Notes: generated by a model from the letters alone, not told the origin. 64,000 nucleotides of DNA from Pedobacter deserti (GCF_024436415.1 NZ_JAFMZQ010000001.1:2604001-2668000), one strand, 5' to 3'; shown: positions 17,645-27,809, numbered from the stretch's first letter. Made by a program: numbers and translations.

Positions 17645-19078
17645 ATGAAACTTAATTACTTAAGGTTTGGAACAACGGCCCTTGTCTGGCTGTTGGGCAC
17701 TTCACTTGTGGCTGGTCAGCAGCTAACTGATCAGTCGGAAATCAGCCTGAACGATCTTTCGGCATTCAAAGATCCGGGTCCAACCTGGTCAATTGCCGGA
17801 GGGGTTACGGCTAATCTTGACCAACAAGATGTGTTAAAGGTCGCGAAGGGTAGCGGCGTTTTAGTAAGCATCCCTAAAAAGAATGCAGGCAGGGACCTGT
17901 ATACCGTTGCCGAACATGGTGATATGATACTTGAACTGGAGTACTTACTTGCAAAAGGCGGTAACTCTGGTATTTACCTGCAAGGTGTTTATGAAATCCA
18001 GTTGGAAGACGCGTGGGGACTTAAAAACCCTAAGGCATCTAACAACGGTGGTATCTACCAGCGCTGGGATGATTCAAGACCAGAAGGCCAGAAAGGCTAC
18101 GACGGTTATGCTCCACGTCAGAATGCGTCTAAAGCACCTGGATTGTGGCAAAAAATGAGAATTGCATTCAGGGCACCAAGATTTGACGGCTCCGGCAAGA
18201 AAGTTCAGAATGCAAGAATGGTTGCTGTAGAACTAAACGGCGTGCTTATTCACGATAACGTGGAACTGTTTGGTGTTACCCGTGGTGCCAATGGCGGCGA
18301 GCGTGCAGTAGGTCCGCTTCGCTTGCAGGGCGATCATGGTGCTGTGGCCTTCAGAAACATTAAAATATCTAAACTTCCTGCAGATGCGCAATCGGCCATC
18401 AGGCAAAGGGAAAACAGTGCTGACCCGATCTATGTAGATCCGGCTAATAACCCGCTTATCCGCAGTTTCGTAGACATCGCTGGTGGTACTAAAGTTGTTC
18501 ATGCGATTTCTGTTTCGAGCCCGGAAGAAGTACATTACGGATATGACCTTGATAATGGTGTGTTGTTCCACGCATGGCATGGTGAATTCGTAGATGCAAC
18601 CCCAATGTGGCACGAAAGAGGTAATGGAACTTCACGCCCCCGCGGTACGGTAACTACTTTCACTAAGAAGCCTGTTCCTGCGCTTGCAAAATTGTTGAGC
18701 GCACAAGACAGCTGGTTGAACGACACTACCGGCACTGGCTTCCAGACTAAAGGCTATGAGCTTGATGGTAACGATCGTCCTACTTTTGTTTACAAGATGT
18801 ACGGTACCCGCGTTAAAGATGCTATCCGCGCCAATGAGAATGGTCAGGGTTTAACAAGAGAAATCACCCTGGAGCAACCGGTTTCTAACATCTATCACAT
18901 GATCGCTTCTGGTTCTGCTATTGAAGACCTGGGCAAAGGGTTATACCTGATCGATGGTCAGTCGTACTACATCAAGTTCAGCGACAGCAAAATGAAGCCA
19001 ATGGTTAAAGATGCAAACGGTACGAAGCAATTAATAGCTCCTGTGAATGGTAAGCTTAGCTATTCTATTTTATTTTAA
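17645..19078 (+). CDS. Secreted DUF1080 protein with a second beta domain
   Basis: A 477-residue exported protein (signal about 1-24, ending AGQQ). Residues about 33-245 form a DUF1080 jelly roll (3-keto-disaccharide hydrolase family): GDMILELEYLLAKGGNSGIYLQG, YEIQLEDAW and a final GAVAFRNIKISKL. The remaining 230 residues (IYVDPANNPLIRSF..., DNGVLFHAWHGEFVDATPMWHERG) form a separate beta region that I do not recognise. DUF1080 members cleave 3-keto-glycosides by a lyase-type route. It is followed after 12 bp by a cytochrome-fused propeller, so the two probably act in the same pathway in the periplasm. Confidence 0.85.
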   Translation: MKLNYLRFGTTALVWLLGTSLVAGQQLTDQSEISLNDLSAFKDPGPTWSIAGGVTANLDQQDVLKVAKGSGVLVSIPKKNAGRDLYTVAEHGDMILELEYLLAKGGNSGIYLQGVYEIQLEDAWGLKNPKASNNGGIYQRWDDSRPEGQKGYDGYAPRQNASKAPGLWQKMRIAFRAPRFDGSGKKVQNARMVAVELNGVLIHDNVELFGVTRGANGGERAVGPLRLQGDHGAVAFRNIKISKLPADAQSAIRQRENSADPIYVDPANNPLIRSFVDIAGGTKVVHAISVSSPEEVHYGYDLDNGVLFHAWHGEFVDATPMWHERGNGTSRPRGTVTTFTKKPVPALAKLLSAQDSWLNDTTGTGFQTKGYELDGNDRPTFVYKMYGTRVKDAIRANENGQGLTREITLEQPVSNIYHMIASGSAIEDLGKGLYLIDGQSYYIKFSDSKMKPMVKDANGTKQLIAPVNGKLSYSILF

Positions 19079-19090
19079 AAGGGTTAGATA

Positions 19091-21046
19091 ATGAAATATA
19101 CTTTTAAGACGCTGGCACTGCTGGCATTAAGTTTCAGCTTCTCCGTGGGTTATGCACAGGAGACGCAAAAAGAAGAAGATTACTACAAAATACAAAAAGT
19201 AAGGGTTCCGGAAGGAAATATATTGGAAGTGGGTGGTTTGGTAACTATGCCTAATGGCGACCTCGCTATTTCTACAAGACGTGGCGATGTGTATATCGTA
19301 GAGAACCCAACCAGCAACAGACCATATTTCCGCAAGTTTGCTTCTGGTCTGCACGAAATTCTTGGTCTTGCTTACAAAGACGGTGCTTTATATTGCGCAC
19401 AGCGTGGTGAGCTTACTAAACTGATCGACAGAAATGGCGACGGTAAAGCTGAGGTCTATGAAACTGTTTACGCCTGGCCGCTAAGCGGACACTACCATGA
19501 GTATAGCTTTGGTCCTAAGATCGCACCTGATGGTTCCTTCTTTGTGACTGGCAACGTTGCGTTTGGTGACGAAGAATGGTGGAGAGGCGAGAGCCGTGTG
19601 CCGATGCGTGGCTGGACCATGAAAATTACTGAGGATGGTAAAATGGAGCCTTGGGCTACCGGTCAGCGTTCACCTGCGGGACCAAACGTTATCGATGGTC
19701 AGCTTTATTATACTGACAACCAGGGCGACTGGTTCGGTTCTGGTGCTATCTGGCAGGTTAACAAGGGCGACTTCTTAGGTCACCCTGCAGGATTGCGCTG
19801 GACTGGCAGATCTGATTCCCCAATCAAAATGACTGAAGAATATTTCCGTTCTAAAATTGATGAGAGAAGGGTTAGAAATGATCAGGGCAGAATGGTTAAG
19901 CCTGAAAACCGTGTAGATGAGCAATATAAGCTGCTTTACGAAATGAAGAAAGATTTCCCTGAGTTAAGACTTCCGTCGGTATGGTTGCCTTATGGTATCC
20001 TGGGTATCTCAACTTCTGAGCCGGTTAAAATTCCTGCAAATACTTTCGGACCTTTTGCCGGTCAGCTTTTGATCGGTGATCAGGGTATGAGTATTATTTC
20101 AAGGGTTTTCCTTGAAACAGTGAACGGGGTAGAGCAAGGTGCTTCTTTCATGTTCCGCAGTGGTTTCCGCTCGGGTGTACTTAGAATGGCTTGGGCACAG
20201 GATGGTTCATTGTTCGTTGGTGAAACAAACCGCGGATGGGGATCAGCAGGTGATGCCAATGAAGGCCTTGAGCGTTTGGTTTACGACAATAGCAAAACAC
20301 CTTTCGAGATGCGTGCTATCCGCGCCATGTCTGACGGTTTTGAAATTGAGTTCACCAAGCCGGTTGACAGAAAAACAGCTGAGGATCTTGCTTCTTATGA
20401 TGTTGAAAGCTACCTGTACAAATATCAGCCGGTTTATGGTTCGCCACCGGTAAACAAAGAAACACTTAAAGTTAGAGGTGTAAAAGTTTCGGCCGACGGT
20501 CTTCGTGCCAGAATTATTGTAGATAACCTGCGTCAGTATTACATCCATACCATTATGGTTGAGGGCGTACGTGCCCAGGAGGGTGGAGCTGCGTTGATGC
20601 ATCCAATTGGATACTATACGCTGAACAGCATCCCTACCAACGCTAAGCTATCTATGAGCGAAGTAAGCACCAGAAATTCAGCCGCTGCGCCTGCGAAGGC
20701 TCCAGCGCCGATCAAAGCTCCTGGTAAAAATGCACCTGAAGCTAAAAAGACTGCACAGAAAGTGATTACTACCGCTAAAGCCGAAGCGCCTACGTACAAC
20801 CAGGTAAAAGGTTTGCTGACCAGCTATACTTGTACAGCTTGTCACAACCCAACCAAACGTCAGATTGGGCCGGCCTTCGTGGATATCGCTAAACGCAAAT
20901 ATTCGCCGGAGAAAATCGTGGAGCTGATCCACAATCCGAAACCTGAAAACTGGCCAGGCTATTCAACCGAAATGCCGCCAATGCCGCAGGTTAAGAAGGC
21001 AGACGGTCTGAAAATTGCCGCCTGGATCAACTCTCTTAATAAATAG
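19091..21046 (+). CDS. Secreted propeller dehydrogenase-like protein with C-terminal cytochrome c
   Basis: A 651-residue protein with signal peptide (about 1-22). Residues 35-400 are an NHL/GSDH-like beta propeller (GLVTMPNGDLAISTRRGDVY, SGHYHEYSFG, SPAGPNVIDGQLYYTDNQGDW). A beta region follows to about 515, then an Ala/Pro/Lys-rich linker (530-570) and a cytochrome c with CTACH (581-585) and MPPMP as haem ligand region. This form resembles the large haem proteins found beside DUF1080 genes in Planctomycetes and Bacteroidota. It likely transfers electrons from sugar oxidation. A strong hairpin with T-run follows at 21067. Confidence 0.85.
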   Translation: MKYTFKTLALLALSFSFSVGYAQETQKEEDYYKIQKVRVPEGNILEVGGLVTMPNGDLAISTRRGDVYIVENPTSNRPYFRKFASGLHEILGLAYKDGALYCAQRGELTKLIDRNGDGKAEVYETVYAWPLSGHYHEYSFGPKIAPDGSFFVTGNVAFGDEEWWRGESRVPMRGWTMKITEDGKMEPWATGQRSPAGPNVIDGQLYYTDNQGDWFGSGAIWQVNKGDFLGHPAGLRWTGRSDSPIKMTEEYFRSKIDERRVRNDQGRMVKPENRVDEQYKLLYEMKKDFPELRLPSVWLPYGILGISTSEPVKIPANTFGPFAGQLLIGDQGMSIISRVFLETVNGVEQGASFMFRSGFRSGVLRMAWAQDGSLFVGETNRGWGSAGDANEGLERLVYDNSKTPFEMRAIRAMSDGFEIEFTKPVDRKTAEDLASYDVESYLYKYQPVYGSPPVNKETLKVRGVKVSADGLRARIIVDNLRQYYIHTIMVEGVRAQEGGAALMHPIGYYTLNSIPTNAKLSMSEVSTRNSAAAPAKAPAPIKAPGKNAPEAKKTAQKVITTAKAEAPTYNQVKGLLTSYTCTACHNPTKRQIGPAFVDIAKRKYSPEKIVELIHNPKPENWPGYSTEMPPMPQVKKADGLKIAAWINSLNK

Positions 21047-21066
21047 CATTTTTGCTCTCTTGAATT

Positions 21067-21117
21067 AAAAATATTCGGCACGTGTGACTTTTAGTTATAT
21101 ATGCCGAATATTTTTTT
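21067..21117 (+). terminator. Terminator after the DUF1080/cytochrome operon
   Basis: A perfect 14-bp stem, AAAAATATTCGGCA (21067-21080) with TGCCGAATATTTTT (21102-21115), encloses a 21-base loop and continues into T's. It separates the cytochrome gene from the symporter gene. Confidence 0.75.
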
Positions 21118-21150
21118 ATTTTAGCGCTTCATTTTAACCAAGCATAAACA

Positions 21151-22836
21151 ATGAATAGACTCGAAACTAGCGATTACATTGTATTTTTTATCTACTTTAT
21201 AATCGTTTCCGCCTACGGCTTGTGGATTTATTACAAAAAGAAGTCGGCCACCAGCGACTCTAAAGATTACTTCCTGGCTGAGGGGTCACTGACCTGGTGG
21301 GCTATTGGTGCCTCACTTATCGCCTCAAATATTTCTGCAGAGCAAATGATCGGTATGAGCGGATCGGGCTTTAAGCTCGGACTCGCCATTTCGGCATACG
21401 AATGGATGGCTGCCGCTACCCTTATTATCGTAGCTGTATTTTTCATGCCGGTATATCTGAAGAACAAGATATTTACCATGCCCCAGTTCCTCAATCAGCG
21501 CTACAACTCAACCGTTGCGATGATTATGGCTGTGTTCTGGCTGATGCTGTATATCGTGGTTAACCTGATGTCGATCCTTTACCTGGGCGCGCTTGCCATT
21601 AGTGGTATTTCGGGTATCGACATTACGCTTTGTATTCTGGGCCTGGCGTTGTTTGCTATTTTTATCACGCTGGGTGGTATGAAGGTAATCGGTTATACCG
21701 ACGTTATCCAGGTATTTTTCCTGGTGCTGGGCGGTTTGGTAGCTACTTATATTGCATTAAACATCATTTCTGGTCAGCAAGGCGTCGTTAAAGGTTTTGA
21801 TATCCTTACCGACGGGGCATCTGAGCACTTCCACCTGATCTTTGAGAAAGATAATCCGAATTACATGGATCTTCCGGGACTGAGCGTACTGATCGGTGGT
21901 ATGTGGATTGCCAACCTGAGCTATTGGGGATGTAACCAGTATATCACGCAACGGGCTTTAGGTGCATCTTTACCTACAGCGCGTGCAGGTTTGCTGTTTG
22001 CTGCGTTTCTAAAAATGCTGATGCCTGTAATTGTTGTTATTCCGGGTATTGCCGTTTACTATATCATCAAAAACGATATTCCGGCAATCAGCCCTGATAA
22101 CCTGTTAACAGGCTCCGGCGTACAGGATCCAAACAAGGCTTATCCTGCCTTGCTTACTTTGCTGCCAACCGGATTAAAGGGTTTGTCATTTGCTGCGCTT
22201 ACAGCGGCTATTGTGGCGTCTCTTGCCGGTAAAGCGAACAGTATCGCGACCATCTTTACACTGGATATTTATCAGAAGGCGTTCAACAGGGAAGCTTCAG
22301 AGAAGAATCTGGTTAACGTAGGTAAGATCAGTGTTGTTGTTTCCATGCTGATGGCGGTATTGCTCTCACTCATCGTTGGTGATGCATTGATGGGAGAGGG
22401 TAAACAAGGGTTCCAGTACATTCAGGAATACACCGGTTTCGTATCGCCAGGTATTTTTGCCATGTTCATACTGGGATTCTTCTGGAAGAAGACTACATCA
22501 AACGCAGCGCTTTTTGCTACCATCGGTGGTTTTATCGTATCCATTATACTTAAGTTCCTTCCGGGATGGGTGGACTTGTCGCCGCTCTACGAATACGGAT
22601 GGGCTGTTGCAAATTCTGCCGGCATCTATGAAATACCGTTTATGGACCGGATGCTTATCGTGTTTGCTGTGTGTATCATCGGTATGTATTTCATCAGCAT
22701 CTATGAAAACAAGAAGGGTATTGTACCAAACGGACTCGAAGTGGACACCAAGATGTTCCGTGTTTCTACCTCGTTCGCAGTAGGCTCGCTGATCATTATC
22801 GCTATGCTCGTTGCCTTGTACTCGGCATACTGGTAA
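21151..22836 (+). CDS. Sodium:solute symporter (SSS family, SGLT-like)
   Basis: A 561-residue inner-membrane transporter with about 14 hydrophobic segments. Family marks include DYFLAEGSLTWWAIGASLIASNISAEQMIGMSG near the N-terminus, GGMKVIGYTDVIQ, YWGCNQYITQRALGA and AAIVASLAGKANSIATIFTLDIY, with the Na2-site Ser-rich helix. SGLT-like members take up sugars with sodium. Position within the sugar-oxidation island suggests it imports the cleaved or oxidised sugar. It is preceded by a terminator and followed by a bidirectional one, so it is a single transcription unit. Confidence 0.92.
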   Translation: MNRLETSDYIVFFIYFIIVSAYGLWIYYKKKSATSDSKDYFLAEGSLTWWAIGASLIASNISAEQMIGMSGSGFKLGLAISAYEWMAAATLIIVAVFFMPVYLKNKIFTMPQFLNQRYNSTVAMIMAVFWLMLYIVVNLMSILYLGALAISGISGIDITLCILGLALFAIFITLGGMKVIGYTDVIQVFFLVLGGLVATYIALNIISGQQGVVKGFDILTDGASEHFHLIFEKDNPNYMDLPGLSVLIGGMWIANLSYWGCNQYITQRALGASLPTARAGLLFAAFLKMLMPVIVVIPGIAVYYIIKNDIPAISPDNLLTGSGVQDPNKAYPALLTLLPTGLKGLSFAALTAAIVASLAGKANSIATIFTLDIYQKAFNREASEKNLVNVGKISVVVSMLMAVLLSLIVGDALMGEGKQGFQYIQEYTGFVSPGIFAMFILGFFWKKTTSNAALFATIGGFIVSIILKFLPGWVDLSPLYEYGWAVANSAGIYEIPFMDRMLIVFAVCIIGMYFISIYENKKGIVPNGLEVDTKMFRVSTSFAVGSLIIIAMLVALYSAYW

Positions 22837-22872
22837 GTCGGCCAGTTTTCATTGAAAAATATAACACACCAA

Positions 22873-22902
22873 AAAGCCCCGGCGATATCTCGCCGGGGCT
22901 TT
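22873..22902. terminator. Bidirectional terminator, symporter versus oxidoreductase
   Basis: A perfect 13-bp stem, AAAGCCCCGGCGA (22873-22885) with TCGCCGGGGCTTT (22890-22902), four-base loop, lies between two convergent genes with A and T tracts at the flanks. Confidence 0.9.
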
Positions 22903-22924
22903 CTTATTGGATTGTAAAGAGGGC

Positions 22925-24283
22925 TTAGTATTTAAACACCTTGCCGCCAACCATCACTTCCTGTGTTTTCTCGTCGAAGGTTGCCTTCTGGCCGGTCCGC
23001 GCAGCCGCGTTGGTCATGATATTCGCAATCGAGTGGTAATAACCCGCCTCTACCGGAGCATTGGTTTCCTTACGGCTTCTGATACACTCCATCCAGTTGC
23101 GCATATGCGCTGAGGTGAGTTTGTCGCCTCCCGTATTTGCAGATGCAGCCACCTTCTCTACGTTCTCGGTAAGCTTAAACTCCGGCAGCAGATTCGCTTT
23201 CATGTCCATAGCCTTTGCCGCATTCTCTCTCAAACCACCCTTAGGCGATACCATATTGGTAATCAGGTTCATCTCACCGCCGTTTGAGTAGTAAATCTCC
23301 GCCGGGTTCTCGTCGCCATTGTGCATACGCGAGGTAAACACCACCTGGAAACCATTGTTGGGGTCGTTTGGCTTGCCGTAGTCAAACACCGCTGTGGTCG
23401 TATCCCAGTTTCTGCGTCCGTCTTTCCACTGATAGATACCACCGTTGGCCACCACACTTCTCGGGTGTTTCAGTCCGGTAAACCAGTGTACAGTATCGAT
23501 CTGGTGCGACATCCACTGACCAGGCATGCCTGAAGAATACGGCCAGAATAAGCGGTACTCCAGGTATTTCCTCGGATCCCAGGCTTCAAACGGTCTGTTG
23601 AGCAGGAAACGCTTCCAGTCGGTATCTTCCTGCTTGAGTCTGGCCACTAAGGCAGGTCGGCGCCAGCGGCCAGGCTGGTTCACGTTCCAGCTCAGTTCAA
23701 CCATCGTAATATCCCCAAACTTGCCATCCTTTACAAACTGCGCAGCGGCTTCATAGTTCCCGCCACTTCTCCGCTGCGATCCGATCTGAACGATCTGCTT
23801 AGAGGCTTTCACCGCTTTTAAGGCAGCCCGCGCATCAGCCATCGTTTCCGCAAAAGGCTTTTCGCAATACACATCGCACTTAGCCGTTACTGCCTCAATG
23901 GTGTGAAGAGCATGCTGAAAGTCGGCTGTGCTGATAATTACCGCATCGATATCTTTTAGCGCATACAGCTCATCATTATTGCGGCAAGCCGTGATGTCGT
24001 GACCAAGCTTGTTTTTAAGATGATCCACGCCCAGTCCGCGGCGATAGTTCCAAAGATCTGATACGGCAACAATGTCAAAATTCAGTTCTTTATGATGGTT
24101 TAAAAAACTCGGCAGGAGGGAGTCCTTAAACCGGTCTGAAAACCCTACTACGCCGACACGCACCCGGTCGTTAGCCCCGATAATACGGCCATAACTTTTG
24201 GCCGAAAACCCCATAGTGCCCAGGTATGTACCTGCACCGGCGATAGCGGCCTGCTTTAAAAATGTTCTTCTGGATTCTTCCAT
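22925..24283 (-). CDS. Gfo/Idh/MocA oxidoreductase with Tat signal
   Basis: A 452-residue protein. The N-terminus has a twin-arginine signal (SRRTFLKQAAIAGAG), so the folded cofactor-bound enzyme is exported. The Rossmann part starts VRVGVVGFSDRF, and the EKP motif (YCEKPFAET, about 139-147) marks the catalytic Lys of the family. The C-terminal alpha/beta domain includes WMSHQIDTVHWFTGLKHP. Exported members are often bound to NAD(H) and oxidise or reduce sugars at C3 in concert with DUF1080 hydrolases. It is last in a three-gene minus-strand run (25671, 24296, 22925) with 11-16 bp spacers. Confidence 0.88.
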   Translation of the reverse strand: MEESRRTFLKQAAIAGAGTYLGTMGFSAKSYGRIIGANDRVRVGVVGFSDRFKDSLLPSFLNHHKELNFDIVAVSDLWNYRRGLGVDHLKNKLGHDITACRNNDELYALKDIDAVIISTADFQHALHTIEAVTAKCDVYCEKPFAETMADARAALKAVKASKQIVQIGSQRRSGGNYEAAAQFVKDGKFGDITMVELSWNVNQPGRWRRPALVARLKQEDTDWKRFLLNRPFEAWDPRKYLEYRLFWPYSSGMPGQWMSHQIDTVHWFTGLKHPRSVVANGGIYQWKDGRRNWDTTTAVFDYGKPNDPNNGFQVVFTSRMHNGDENPAEIYYSNGGEMNLITNMVSPKGGLRENAAKAMDMKANLLPEFKLTENVEKVAASANTGGDKLTSAHMRNWMECIRSRKETNAPVEAGYYHSIANIMTNAAARTGQKATFDEKTQEVMVGGKVFKY

Positions 24284-24295
24284 GGTCTGATAAGA

Positions 24296-25654
24296 TTACA
24301 ATTCTTTAATTTTTATACTTCTGAACGAAACCCTGTCGCCATGATCCTGTAAAAGGATACGGCCTTTAGGTGCCATTCCAAAATCTTTCCATCCTTTGTA
24401 CTTACTACCGGCAACAAGCTCGAGAAACTCGGGCGTTCCGCGCGTAAATTCAGTGATTTTGAAGCCGTTCAACCAATACTCGATGCGGTTGTCAGGATAC
24501 ACCCTGATCAGGCCTTTATTCCACTCGCCGATCTTCTTTTGAGAAGCCGGTATCTTTTTACTGGCTATAAGGTCATACAAAGAACCAAGCGTTCTATTGC
24601 CGTTTTTACCCAGCTTAGCGTCCGGGTGCCGTTCATCATCCAGAATCTGGTACTCCATACCTATTGCTGAGCCTTTGTTGCCCTCAGACAGCGTCACAAA
24701 ATATTTCACTCCGCTATTGGCGCCCTGAGTAAGCCTGAAATCGAATTTCAGCTCAAATGCACCATACAGCTTCTCGGTAACAATATCTCCGCCGTTGGTC
24801 GACTCGCCGCCATCAGATTTCTCCACACTAAGTTCTCCATCGCGTATGAGCCAGCCTTTTTCAGGAAAAGTACCTTTATAGGCGCCAACCCATCCTTTGC
24901 TGGTCTTACCGTCCCACAGCAGGCTGTAACCTTGAGCCTGTTCCAGTGCAGAAAGATCGTTCGGGATCATGTTCACAACATAAGTATCATCAGCTTTCGC
25001 AGGCGTCAGCTTACCCGTCTGAATCCTGATGTTCCTCCACTTGATCTGCTTGCCGGGAACCTCGTTTTTACCGATGCTGTGTACCTGCAGGGCAATGAAT
25101 CCAGACAGGGTCACATTGTCGACCAAACTCGCGGCCGGTATGCCGTTAACCCAGGTGCGGATCGATGAGCCTATACATTCAATCCTATACTTGTTCCACT
25201 GGCCCTTTTTAAAAGCAGCCTGCCCCGCCGGATTGATGTCCATCGGATACAACCAGCCTCGTCTGCCTTCATCATAGATACCGCCACTCCATTTTCTATC
25301 GGAGGGATCAATTTCCACCTGATAACCATGTACCCTGCCATTCTGATAATCAGCCTTGCTCAAGCTCCTCACCTGTATGCCGGAATTCATGGAGTTGTCG
25401 GCCAACAGTTCCAGTTCCAGAATAAAATCACCATATTCTTTCTCTGTCGCCAGAAAGGAGTTCGGTTCGTTGGAAACAGTGGTGCCAACAATCTCTCCCT
25501 TTACGACCTGGTACTTCGCCTTACCGTTCAGCTGTTTCCAGCCATTTAAATCCTTCCCGTTGAAAAGCTTCTGCCATTTCCCGTCCTGCGCATGCACGGC
25601 CGATAAACTCCCTGCAAGCATCATAGCCACCATTACTAACTGTCTCTTTTTCAT
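24296..25654 (-). CDS. Secreted tandem DUF1080 protein
   Basis: A 452-residue exported protein (signal about 1-22, ending VHAQ). It has two DUF1080 jelly-roll domains: about 26-213 (KLFNGKDLNGWKQLNG...FILELELLADNSMNSGIQVRS) and about 243-452 (LLWDGKTSKGWVGAYKG...FELKFDFRLTQGANSGVKYFV). Both keep the L(F/W)(N/D)GK..KGW opening and the NSGI/NSGV strand. The family includes 3-keto-glycoside hydrolases. It lies 12 bp after which the Tat-exported oxidoreductase begins, so oxidised glycoside would be available as substrate in the same compartment. Confidence 0.88.
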   Translation of the reverse strand: MKKRQLVMVAMMLAGSLSAVHAQDGKWQKLFNGKDLNGWKQLNGKAKYQVVKGEIVGTTVSNEPNSFLATEKEYGDFILELELLADNSMNSGIQVRSLSKADYQNGRVHGYQVEIDPSDRKWSGGIYDEGRRGWLYPMDINPAGQAAFKKGQWNKYRIECIGSSIRTWVNGIPAASLVDNVTLSGFIALQVHSIGKNEVPGKQIKWRNIRIQTGKLTPAKADDTYVVNMIPNDLSALEQAQGYSLLWDGKTSKGWVGAYKGTFPEKGWLIRDGELSVEKSDGGESTNGGDIVTEKLYGAFELKFDFRLTQGANSGVKYFVTLSEGNKGSAIGMEYQILDDERHPDAKLGKNGNRTLGSLYDLIASKKIPASQKKIGEWNKGLIRVYPDNRIEYWLNGFKITEFTRGTPEFLELVAGSKYKGWKDFGMAPKGRILLQDHGDRVSFRSIKIKEL

Positions 25655-25670
25655 TCGTGTTATATATTAA

Positions 25671-26702
25671 TTAATAGGTTTTTGCAAAATCGTCTGCCGC
25701 GGCATTCAATGCCTTTGCATCAGGATGTATCTTTTCATCAATCTGCACGCGATATCTGAACGTTACCGACTGGCCGGGCGCGAGTTTCATGTTAAGCCGT
25801 TCCTTACCGTTCGAAAAAATATTTTGTCCCAATGGGTTTGCCGCAAACAAGCCGTAGTCGCGGGCATGCCAGTAGGTTGGGTAGCCCGGGTTTTTCGGGT
25901 GATCAATAATGGAAACCGCAACAGGCATACCTTCTTTCTTCGCATACAGCATACACCAGTTGCCCCGGCTGCCCCATACATCATTTCCCTGTTTTCCTGC
26001 ACTGCTGAGATAATTCCCATTGGCACCATTGTTTGAGGCAGGCACCCTGGTAATGTTACCCTGACTGTCGGTAAACTCTTCAACCTTGTCCGACGGCATT
26101 TCCAGCTCCTTAGTTACCCTTAGCCCAATCATACCGTCCTTAACATCTTTAAAAAATACGGTATCCTGCTGTGCGATAAGCGTGGTAATACGGTCTATAC
26201 TCCGGCTGTGCCCCCGGCCCGAAAACACAAAGGTCGTCTGCTCTTTAAGCAACACCTTTCCTGCCTGATTCTCCCAATTTGAGGTATAACTTAATCGCCC
26301 TTCATTTTTACCGCCGGTAAGCTTTTCCACTTTAGTGTTTCTTACCCAGCCGTAGCGTACTTTGTTTGCCGCCGGAATGTTATAAGAGTTGTTCCAGAAA
26401 TCCAGACCATTCACACTTTCATAGTTAAGCCACAGGCCAACATGATGCGGATGGTCGGTCCGTTCACCATCGCGGCTCTTCAACGGAAAACCACGGGTAA
26501 CAACCAGTCCCCCAGCGGTATAAATCGGATACAATACCGGCTTCTCCAGGTTATCCGGATAGATGAAAGACGTAAAGTGCTTATTGCCGACCAAAACCTT
26601 CACCGATTTCTGCTCCGTATCCGGAACAAATTCCACTTTGACTTGCCGGGCAGTTGCTGAAACCGCACAGCAGCATAAAACAATAAGCAGGTTTATTTTC
26701 AT
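25671..26702 (-). CDS. DUF6807 (PmoA-like) secreted protein
   Basis: A 343-residue protein with a signal peptide (about 1-18, SATARQ). It has the family phrase GERTDHPHHVGLWLNYESVNGLDFW (His-rich, about 81-105) and a later HPKNPGYPTYWHARDYGLFAANPLG block; the fold is a supersandwich like galactose mutarotase. The name PmoA is historical and does not mean methane oxidation. Such proteins commonly sit beside Gfo/Idh/MocA and DUF1080 genes. It is first in the three-gene minus-strand run. A carbohydrate epimerase, lyase or binding role is possible; the activity is not known to me. Confidence 0.8.
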   Translation of the reverse strand: MKINLLIVLCCCAVSATARQVKVEFVPDTEQKSVKVLVGNKHFTSFIYPDNLEKPVLYPIYTAGGLVVTRGFPLKSRDGERTDHPHHVGLWLNYESVNGLDFWNNSYNIPAANKVRYGWVRNTKVEKLTGGKNEGRLSYTSNWENQAGKVLLKEQTTFVFSGRGHSRSIDRITTLIAQQDTVFFKDVKDGMIGLRVTKELEMPSDKVEEFTDSQGNITRVPASNNGANGNYLSSAGKQGNDVWGSRGNWCMLYAKKEGMPVAVSIIDHPKNPGYPTYWHARDYGLFAANPLGQNIFSNGKERLNMKLAPGQSVTFRYRVQIDEKIHPDAKALNAAADDFAKTY

Positions 26703-26823
26703 CGTATTTGGTTACTTAGGCCCCGAAACATGGGACGAACATTTAGTTAAATATAGTTGTCTTAGCGCATAATATGCTCATAAACCGATATTTACTACAG
26801 AAAAAATACGAAAACGATTGCGC

Positions 26824-27809
26824 TTACAACCAATGATTTTCCCGATACCATGCTACGGTTTCGGCTATTCCTTTTTCCAGATTATACCTGGGTTGGAAGT
26901 TAAGATCGGCTTTAGCGCGACTGATATCGCAGTACCAGTTTACCGCCGTTAGCTCTGCCATCTTTTCTTTGTTCAGGGCAGGAGTATCCTTGCGGTTCCG
27001 GTAAAGGAAATCCATGATTCGGGCCAGTGCGCCCACTAGCGAGACCGGAAGATGAAACCTGAGCGTGCGCTTTCCAAGTGATTTTCGGATAAAGCGGCCC
27101 AGCGTATAGCGGTCATAGAATTGACCATCCGAAATATTAAACGTACGTCCGCGCACTTCAGCGAAAAGCGATTTTACAATAATCTCCGCCAGATCGGTCA
27201 CGTAAATAAAACTAAGCTGTTGCTGAAAGGAACCTATATAAGGTTCAATGCCCTGTTTTATGCTTTTAAACAGAATGAAAATATCTTTTTCACGAGGCCC
27301 GTACACTGCCGTTGGCCTGATCACAATAAGCGGAAGCTCCGGCAATTCGGAAAGGTATCGCTCCGCTTTCAGCTTGCTCGCACCATACTGGGTTACCGGC
27401 TTTCCCGTCATCTCGTCGCTTATGCAGGCAGATAAGTCGGCGAGCGGGCCCAGTGCGGCTAAACTGCTCACAAACACGAACTTTTCCAGAGGAATCTTAG
27501 CTTCAGTGGCAGCCATGGCAAGGTTTTTCGTAAATTCCGCGTTTACCCGTTCATACTGCTCCCGCGTTTTTGCCTTGGTGATTCCTGCCGCATGAATAAT
27601 ATAATGGAACTGATACTTCTCAAGCGTATCCCGCAGGTCGGCTACCGATGCATAGTTGAGCTCGGCATAACTGATATCGAATGCTTTCAGGTGCGCTCTG
27701 GAAGTGCCCGATCGCACGGCCGCTACCACTTCAAGTCCGGCTTGCAGCGCCTGGGCAATCAGATGATAGCCTACAAAGCCCGTGGCACCGGTGATCAGCA
27801 CCTTTTTGC

